Below are positions 31,514 to 36,248 of a DNA stretch of 36,248 nucleotides, in pieces; the stretch's first letter is position 1, and each line of letters begins with the position of its first letter. The notes under the pieces are model-generated. The model saw nothing but the letters and a program-made list of their open reading frames with translations. It was not told where the DNA came from and searched no databases. Position numbers and translations under genes: made by a program. This stretch comes from Metabacillus niabensis (GTDB taxonomy: Bacteria; Bacillota; Bacilli; Bacillales; Bacillaceae): the NCBI RefSeq assembly GCF_902829255.1, contig NZ_CADEPK010000360.1, positions 1 to 36,248 of the forward strand. Direction: 5' to 3'.

Positions 31514-31894
31514 ATGAAAAAAACGATCATCACGTTACTTCCCCTTTTATATATGGTGCTTATTTGGATCCTGTCTAGTAACCCTGCAGACGCGATAGTT
31601 AAAACTCCCTTTTCATTTGATGCTTTATTAAAGGAATCGTTGCATTTAATTGAATTTGCTATTCTCTATTGGCTTATCGCCTTCGCATTTATGGCCCATA
31701 ACAAATGGAGTGAGCGCGCTAGCATCCTTGCAGCAATTATCGCTATATTGTATGGACTGACGGATGAGATCCATCAATCATTCGTTCCATCTCGTTCTGC
31801 AACTGTGATTGATTTTGTTAAAGATACGATTGGTGTTGCAGTATCGTATTGGATCGCAAAACGGAAGTATTTTACAGGAAAAGCGAAAAAATAA
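31514..31894 (+). CDS. VanZ-family membrane protein
   Basis: A 126-aa protein with about four membrane segments and the VanZ motif: KLSHLxEF-like ESLHLIEFAILYW, then YGLTDEIHQSFVPSRSATVID. VanZ-like proteins occur widely; the founding member gives low-level teicoplanin resistance, but the role of this type in bacilli is not known. ATG 31514 with a GGAAGGAA site. It is the only plus-strand gene in this part, and shares a terminator with spoIID. Confidence 0.88.
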   Translation: MKKTIITLLPLLYMVLIWILSSNPADAIVKTPFSFDALLKESLHLIEFAILYWLIAFAFMAHNKWSERASILAAIIAILYGLTDEIHQSFVPSRSATVIDFVKDTIGVAVSYWIAKRKYFTGKAKK

Positions 31895-31918
31895 AAAGGA
31901 ACCTGATGGCTCCTTTTT
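31893..31918. terminator. Bidirectional terminator between vanZ-like gene and spoIID
   Basis: AAAAAGGAACC (31893-31903) pairs with GGCTCCTTTTT (31908-31918) with one mismatch and a tight loop; T runs on both sides. It overlaps the stop codons of both genes. Confidence 0.8.
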
Positions 31919-32934
31919 TATTTTTGGGCTGTATATTTAGTTAAAAAAGGCTCTGCTTCTGCTACCTTTGTTCCTTTGTAATAATAGGAAACGATATCTT
32001 TATATGATTTTCCCGATTCAGCCATGAAGTTTGCTCCATATTGACTCATTCCTACACCGTGACCGAATCCCTTTGTTTCGATAACGACAGAGTCACCTTT
32101 TATTTCCCAAGTGAAATCAGAGGATTTGAGCTCAAGCTTTTCTCGTATTTCTCGACCTGTAAATTCCTTACCCCCAACTTCAACCTTTGCTACACGTTTA
32201 CCTGGTGTAAGCTCTTTGATTTCACCAATCGATTTGTCGATATCAACTCCAAGCTTACTTTCAAATTCTGCGATCGGGATAACCTTTTGATCATAAAATT
32301 TTGGGGATTCCTCATCCCATTTGCTTTCAACACTTCTTAAATAAGGAATCGATTCCTTCCAATATGCTTCAGAGTTTTCCGTATAGCCATTGCTTGTCGA
32401 GAAAAAGGATGCATCAATCGGCTTGTTATCATATGTAAGAATTTGGCCTTGTGTCGCTGCTACCGCCTCGGTTATTTTCTCTAGCTTCCACGTATAATCA
32501 TCTCCCCAGACTTTCTGGAGTTCTTCCTTATTTTTAAATACTTGGTGCATTTGCGTGTCCGTCACAACTGAGCCTTCTGGCGCGCTTAATGTTTGCTCAT
32601 TCATTAATTGCTTCGTAATATACGTTCTCGCTGCCAATGCCTGTGCCTTTAGAGCTTCTGTCTCAAATTCTGCAGGCATTTCTGACGCTACGACACCTAT
32701 GACATACTCTTCTAAAGGAATGTTTTCAATTTGCTTTGATTGACTCCGATATACTGGAACTGCTACTGGAGATTCGGCTAATGTGGGAACTTCCTCTTTC
32801 TTTGTAACCGTAACCTCCTTACCTAACTTCCCTTTGGATTCATCCATAAACGGGGTTACTAATAGTGTTGGAATGAGTAGAATGATGATAAATAAGCTTC
32901 CTAGTGCAAATAGAACTGGTTTCATTTGATTCAT
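31918..32934 (-). CDS. spoIID: Stage II sporulation protein D, peptidoglycan lytic transglycosylase
   Basis: A 338-aa mother-cell enzyme that, with SpoIIM and SpoIIP, degrades septal peptidoglycan during engulfment. One N-terminal membrane anchor (residues 5-27), then the SpoIID domain: VIGVVASEMPAEFETEALKA with the catalytic glutamate (ASEMP), and the C-terminal GFGHGVGMSQYGANFMA. ATG 32934 has a GGAGG site seven bases upstream; the frame start at 32970 is not supported. It follows murA in the same order as B. subtilis. Confidence 0.95.
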   Translation of the reverse strand: MNQMKPVLFALGSLFIIILLIPTLLVTPFMDESKGKLGKEVTVTKKEEVPTLAESPVAVPVYRSQSKQIENIPLEEYVIGVVASEMPAEFETEALKAQALAARTYITKQLMNEQTLSAPEGSVVTDTQMHQVFKNKEELQKVWGDDYTWKLEKITEAVAATQGQILTYDNKPIDASFFSTSNGYTENSEAYWKESIPYLRSVESKWDEESPKFYDQKVIPIAEFESKLGVDIDKSIGEIKELTPGKRVAKVEVGGKEFTGREIREKLELKSSDFTWEIKGDSVVIETKGFGHGVGMSQYGANFMAESGKSYKDIVSYYYKGTKVAEAEPFLTKYTAQK

Positions 32935-32980
32935 GTATAAGCCTCCAATAAGATTTAGAGTAAGTATCACTCTCTAGTCC

Positions 32981-33010
32981 ATCTTATGGGCTTGGACAAG
33001 CATTTATGAC
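32981..33010 (-). promoter_or_regulatory. Candidate sigma-E promoter of spoIID
   Basis: On the minus strand GTCATAAAT (33002-33010) and CATAAGAT (32981-32988), 13 bases apart, resemble sigma-E -35 and -10 elements. spoIID is a known sigma-E gene. Match is partial. Confidence 0.45.
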
Positions 33011-33193
33011 TGTTTGTTTGATTGTTTTGGAAAAGTTGTTTTTGTATTAAATTTTCTACATATATTAAAGTATTTTTTAAAATAAATGTATAAAATCTAA
33101 CAGAAAAAGGTACTCTAGTAAAGTCTTTATTTTACAATTACAGTAAGCCTATTTCATGTCTTAATCGAGGGGCATAGTGAGGAGCTTTCTTTC

Positions 33194-33279
33194 TCTAGCT
33201 TCAGCTCCTTGCGCCTCTAAGTCACAAGCCTATTATGCCACTTGGCTTGTTGGGGCTAAGCAAGGAGCTTCCGCTTTTC
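33194..33279. repeat. Bacillus-type dispersed hairpin element (copy of A)
   Basis: On the minus strand it begins GAAAAGCGGAAGCTCC and ends GAGGCGCAAGGAGC plus TGAAGCTAGA. Arms AGCTCCTTGC/GCAAGGAGCT and ACAAGCC/GGCTTGT pair, so it can form a long hairpin. It lies between murA and spoIID. Confidence 0.65.
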
Positions 33280-33298
33280 TTTGTTTTTAGGGAAAATT

Positions 33299-33337
33299 AA
33301 AAGAAGCAGGATAGCCATTAAGACTCCTGCTTCTTTT
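33299..33337 (-). terminator. Terminator of murA
   Basis: AAAAGAAGCAGGA (33299-33311) pairs with TCCTGCTTCTTTT (33325-33337), 13 bp, 24 bases past the murA stop codon. Confidence 0.88.
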
Positions 33338-33361
33338 ATGAAGGCATTATAATGTTTTTAA

Positions 33362-34666
33362 TTAATCTGAGACAGCAGCTTGCTGTTGGTCAGAAGTTTC
33401 GACGATTTCTTCTTTCACTCGTTCGATGTCAGCACCGATGCTCGCAAGTTTTTTATGGAAGTCTACATAGCCTCTATCAAGATGCTTAAGTTCCGTAACT
33501 CTTGTATGACCTTCTGCACATAAACCTGCAAGTATGAGGGCTGCACCAGCACGTAAATCAGTCGCTGCAACTTCTGCACCTTGTAAACCAACAGGTCCAT
33601 TAATGATGACAGAGCGTCCTTCGATTTTAATATCTCCATTCATGCGTCTGAATTCTTCAACATGCATAAAGCGATTTTCGAAAACTGTTTCTGTGATCAT
33701 ACTAGTACCATTTGCTTGTAGCAACAATGCCATCATTTGTGATTGCATATCTGTTGGAAAGCCTGGGTGTGGCATCGTTTTAATATCAACGGATTTTAAA
33801 GTTTCTGGTCCAATTACACGCAGACCATCCTTCTCTTCAATAATCGTAACACCCATCTCTTCCATTTTCGCCACAAGTGATGTTAAATGTTCTGGCACTG
33901 CTCCTTGTACTAATACATTTCCACCAGTAATAGCAGCAGCAACCATAAACGTACCAGCTTCAATGCGATCAGGAATAATCGTATGATATGCCCCTTTTAG
34001 CTTTGAAACTCCTTCGATTCGAATTGTTCCAGTACCAGCACCACGGATTTTTCCGCCCATTGCATTAATATAATTAGCAAGGTCAACAATCTCTGGTTCT
34101 TTCGCTACGTTTTCAATAACGGAAGTTCCTTCTGCTAAAGCAGCCGCCATAATAATGTTTTCTGTTGCACCAACACTTGGGAAGTCTAAATAAATTTTAG
34201 CGCCTTTTAATCTTCCCTTTACTTCAGCGTCAATAAAGCCATTTCCGACTTTAATTGTAGCGCCCATTGCTTCAAAGCCTTTAAGATGTTGATCGATTGG
34301 ACGTGAACCAATTGCACAGCCACCTGGTAATGCAACACGTGCACGACCCTTTCTAGCCAATAGTGCTCCCATGACTAAAACAGAGGCACGCATTTTTCTT
34401 ACATATTCAAATGGTGCTTCAGTTGATAGCTCTTTTGATGCATCTACAATAACTTGATTATTTTCAAAATGGACATCTGCACCTAAATGACGCAGAACTT
34501 CGTTAATTGTATACACATCGGAGAGCGTAGGTACATCATTGATGATACTTTTTTCTTCACTAGCTAACAAAGATGCAGCGATGACAGGTAAAACGGCATT
34601 TTTTGCTCCCTCTACTTTTACAGTACCGTTTAACTTACGACCGCCGCGGACGATGATTTTTTCCAA
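33362..34666 (-). CDS. murA: UDP-N-acetylglucosamine 1-carboxyvinyltransferase MurA
   Basis: A 434-aa cytoplasmic enzyme of the first step of peptidoglycan synthesis, transferring enolpyruvate from PEP to UDP-GlcNAc; target of fosfomycin. Catalytic C117 in [10 protein letters not shown]; substrate residues K22-N23 in EGAKNAVLP; later [12 protein letters not shown]. Starts at TTG 34666 with a GGAGGGG site about six bases upstream. It follows ywmB by 32 bases as in B. subtilis (murAA). Confidence 0.96.
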   Translation of the reverse strand: MEKIIVRGGRKLNGTVKVEGAKNAVLPVIAASLLASEEKSIINDVPTLSDVYTINEVLRHLGADVHFENNQVIVDASKELSTEAPFEYVRKMRASVLVMGALLARKGRARVALPGGCAIGSRPIDQHLKGFEAMGATIKVGNGFIDAEVKGRLKGAKIYLDFPSVGATENIIMAAALAEGTSVIENVAKEPEIVDLANYINAMGGKIRGAGTGTIRIEGVSKLKGAYHTIIPDRIEAGTFMVAAAITGGNVLVQGAVPEHLTSLVAKMEEMGVTIIEEKDGLRVIGPETLKSVDIKTMPHPGFPTDMQSQMMALLLQANGTSMITETVFENRFMHVEEFRRMNGDIKIEGRSVIINGPVGLQGAEVAATDLRAGAALILAGLCAEGHTRVTELKHLDRGYVDFHKKLASIGADIERVKEEIVETSDQQQAAVSD

Positions 34667-34698
34667 AGTATTCCCCTCCGCGTCCCAATTTCTCTATA

Positions 34699-35424
34699 TT
34701 AATATTCAGACGTAATGATTGGTGTTCCTATAACGACCGTAGTACTATCGCCCAATCCGTCAGTTCTCAATGCAAGTTGCAAGTTCATTTCATCGTTAGT
34801 TGTTGGAATAAAATCTTCCCATAATGCTGTTTTGGCTGATACTGAGAGAAAATTCTCCTCTTGAAGCTTCTCTACAGAATGAGCTTTAAACTGTTTTAAA
34901 AATTTATTAGCATTGTTATTCAAACTAACTTCAATCATATCATCAAATGTTCCATTGATACAAGCGAAAATTGTGGGATTTTCATGAAAAATGTCGAATG
35001 CATTTTCCTTAAAGTCTTGTTCAATTTCGTCCCAGTTTGATTGCACACCTACACCTTTAACCTCATAAAGGATATACGTTTGCTCCATTTCATTTTTGAG
35101 GGTTGTTATTAATTGAAGTTTTTCAAGCTTTTTTTCTTTTTTATTGTCAAATACACCGATCGCTTTAATCTTTTCTTCATCTTGCTCATACGTCCAATTA
35201 TAATGACGATATTGCTCTGTAAATAGTTTCATTTCTTCTATCGTTTTTTTCTCGACATTCTTCTTTGCATATAAAGTCCAATCGTCGATTTGAACGCTTT
35301 GCTCTTGCATAGCTTCTGCAAGTATAGATAATTTTGATTCGTTTTCAGCTACTCCTCTATTCGTCACCAAAGTGAATACAAGCATCATTGTAAATATAAT
35401 AACTGCTATTTCTCTTTTTTTCAT
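34699..35424 (-). CDS. ywmB: YwmB-family (DUF1779) secreted protein
   Basis: A 241-aa protein with an N-terminal signal/anchor segment (EIAVIIFTMMLVFTLV) and a mixed alpha/beta extracellular domain (EGQYR-like LFTEQYRHYNWTYEQ; IFACINGTFDDMIE). The family has a TATA-box-binding-like fold; function unknown. The frame opens at GTG 35433, but ATG 35424 has GGAGAGGA ten bases upstream and is preferred. Order ywzB-ywmB-murA matches B. subtilis. Confidence 0.85.
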   Translation of the reverse strand: MKKREIAVIIFTMMLVFTLVTNRGVAENESKLSILAEAMQEQSVQIDDWTLYAKKNVEKKTIEEMKLFTEQYRHYNWTYEQDEEKIKAIGVFDNKKEKKLEKLQLITTLKNEMEQTYILYEVKGVGVQSNWDEIEQDFKENAFDIFHENPTIFACINGTFDDMIEVSLNNNANKFLKQFKAHSVEKLQEENFLSVSAKTALWEDFIPTTNDEMNLQLALRTDGLGDSTTVVIGTPIITSEY

Positions 35425-35692
35425 AACGGTCACTTCCTCTCCTTAATAACATTGTTACCGGATTAGGAAATGACATACGTGGAAATAGTCGTCATTATTA
35501 GACAGAATCCTTTGTCTATGTAGCCAAGTACCTGGACATAAGACCTATAAACAGCTTTTATCAAGACGATGCTCTCCATTTAAGAAGGAATAGTGCAGAT
35601 AATTTCTTTTATAGCAATGACTCCTTGTCGTTTAACCTTTGTTACTATAAAGCGGCGTTAGCCACATTTAACCAAGAAGAACATCGCTCATT

Positions 35693-35923
35693 TTAAAATA
35701 AAAAAGGGAGTTGTTGAGACCATAACAAATAATCAAGAAAAAAATTACTAACAATTGATCCTATAGCAATCGTCAAAAGTATTAATAATGTTCTTGCTTG
35801 TATTACTTTGCCCGGTTTTATCCATTTTTCAATATTCAATGCCTGTAAAGCCCACCAGGTGATAATCATAAAGGCAAGACTTACAACCATACTAATAAGA
35901 GCCATATGGCTATAATCGGGCAT
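35693..35923 (-). CDS. ywzB: YwzB-family (DUF1146) membrane protein
   Basis: A 76-aa protein with two membrane segments (SMVVSLAFMIITWWALQAL and LLILLTIAIGSIVSNFFLDY) joined by NIEKWIKPGK, as in the DUF1146/YwzB family (77 aa in B. subtilis). The frame opens at TTG 35986, but ATG 35923 has a GGAGG site nine bases upstream and gives the normal length. Function unknown. Confidence 0.85.
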   Translation of the reverse strand: MPDYSHMALISMVVSLAFMIITWWALQALNIEKWIKPGKVIQARTLLILLTIAIGSIVSNFFLDYLLWSQQLPFLF

Positions 35924-36248
35924 CCCTTCATCCCTCCAATAATGATGATTAATCTGATCCATTTGGATGGAATTAATCCCTGTCAATTATGCATGTTTGA
36001 ATCAAATTCAACAAAGCAAATTACATCATACAATATTTTTCTAAAAATACAAGCATAATTTGACCTACTGGGTAAAACTTCATTTTTGTGGATTATTTTA
36101 CTTTTTACATAAATCAAATAATCCTAAGTTTTTCAAGCTTCTATAATACGAAGAATTTGTATAAGAACCTTTTTACACTTGGTATATACCCTTGAATAGT
36201 ATATATAAAATTTCTTTTAACATGATTGATTTTTAAATTTATCAAAAA
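35924..36248. other. Gene-free end of window
   Basis: AT-rich region upstream of ywzB. No coding region, RNA gene or palindromic repeat was seen. The ywzB promoter is probably here but no clear -35/-10 pair was chosen. Confidence 0.5.

Noticed and set aside
35434-35692. Possible gene between ywzB and ywmB
   Set aside because: All frames are broken and no ribosome site with a following frame was seen.

Overview
The window looks like chromosomal DNA of a motile, endospore-forming member of the Bacillaceae. It is AT-rich with strong AGGAGG-type ribosome sites. It carries sporulation genes (spoIID, spoIIQ, spoIIID, the cotJ operon), paired flagellar hook-basal-body genes next to mbl and fabZ, and ywqA/ywqB, ssbB-like and ywpF-like genes in an arrangement known from Bacillus subtilis and relatives. 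No rRNA, tRNA, CRISPR array, prophage or classical insertion sequence was seen.

Layout. (1) 1-780: gene-poor, but it contains a complete-looking BsrG/TxpA-type type I toxin-antitoxin locus (36-aa membrane toxin on the minus strand, convergent antisense RNA on the plus strand) that is too short for ordinary gene calling. (2) 953-9562: a carbohydrate island, all on the minus strand: ROK sugar kinase, two ABC permeases, a sugar-binding lipoprotein, and a three-component regulatory system (membrane-anchored sugar-binding sensor, YesM-type kinase, YesN-type AraC response regulator). Candidate CcpA (cre) sites lie upstream of the binding protein and the sensor. (3) 9646-10436: a REP-associated tyrosine transposase (RAYT, HUH/Y1 family) flanked on both sides by palindromic repeats. 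(4) 10441-13070: a class IV polyhydroxyalkanoate synthase (PhaR-PhaC) preceded by a short-chain dehydrogenase. (5) 13299-22516: a tubby-like protein, SWIM protein YwqB, SNF2 helicase YwqA, SSB, an unknown protein, an XRE regulator, YwpF and the CotJ spore-coat operon. (6) 22825-30156: lipoprotein, FabZ, EpuA-like protein, FlhP, FlhO, Mbl, SpoIIID, then a Na+/solute symporter with its DUF4212 partner and a perfect cre site. (7) 30387-35923: SpoIIQ, VanZ-family protein, SpoIID, MurA, YwmB, YwzB.

The most striking feature is a dispersed 13-16 bp palindrome, consensus TGGGGGACTGTCCCCA, present 19 times between 335 and 12278 and not seen in the remaining 24 kb. Many copies form doublets with conserved spacers, which is REPIN architecture, and the RAYT gene sits inside the cluster. 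Copies lie a few bases from stop codons, in the loop of a terminator, and within the coding sequence of two of the three sensor-system genes, where they add peptide segments. RAYT/REP systems are well described in proteobacteria; this Gram-positive version with a distinct palindrome is the best candidate here for a little-described system.

Several gene starts were moved from the longest open frame to a codon supported by a ribosome site; this is noted in each entry. All functional names are from motif and family recognition by eye; no database search was run.
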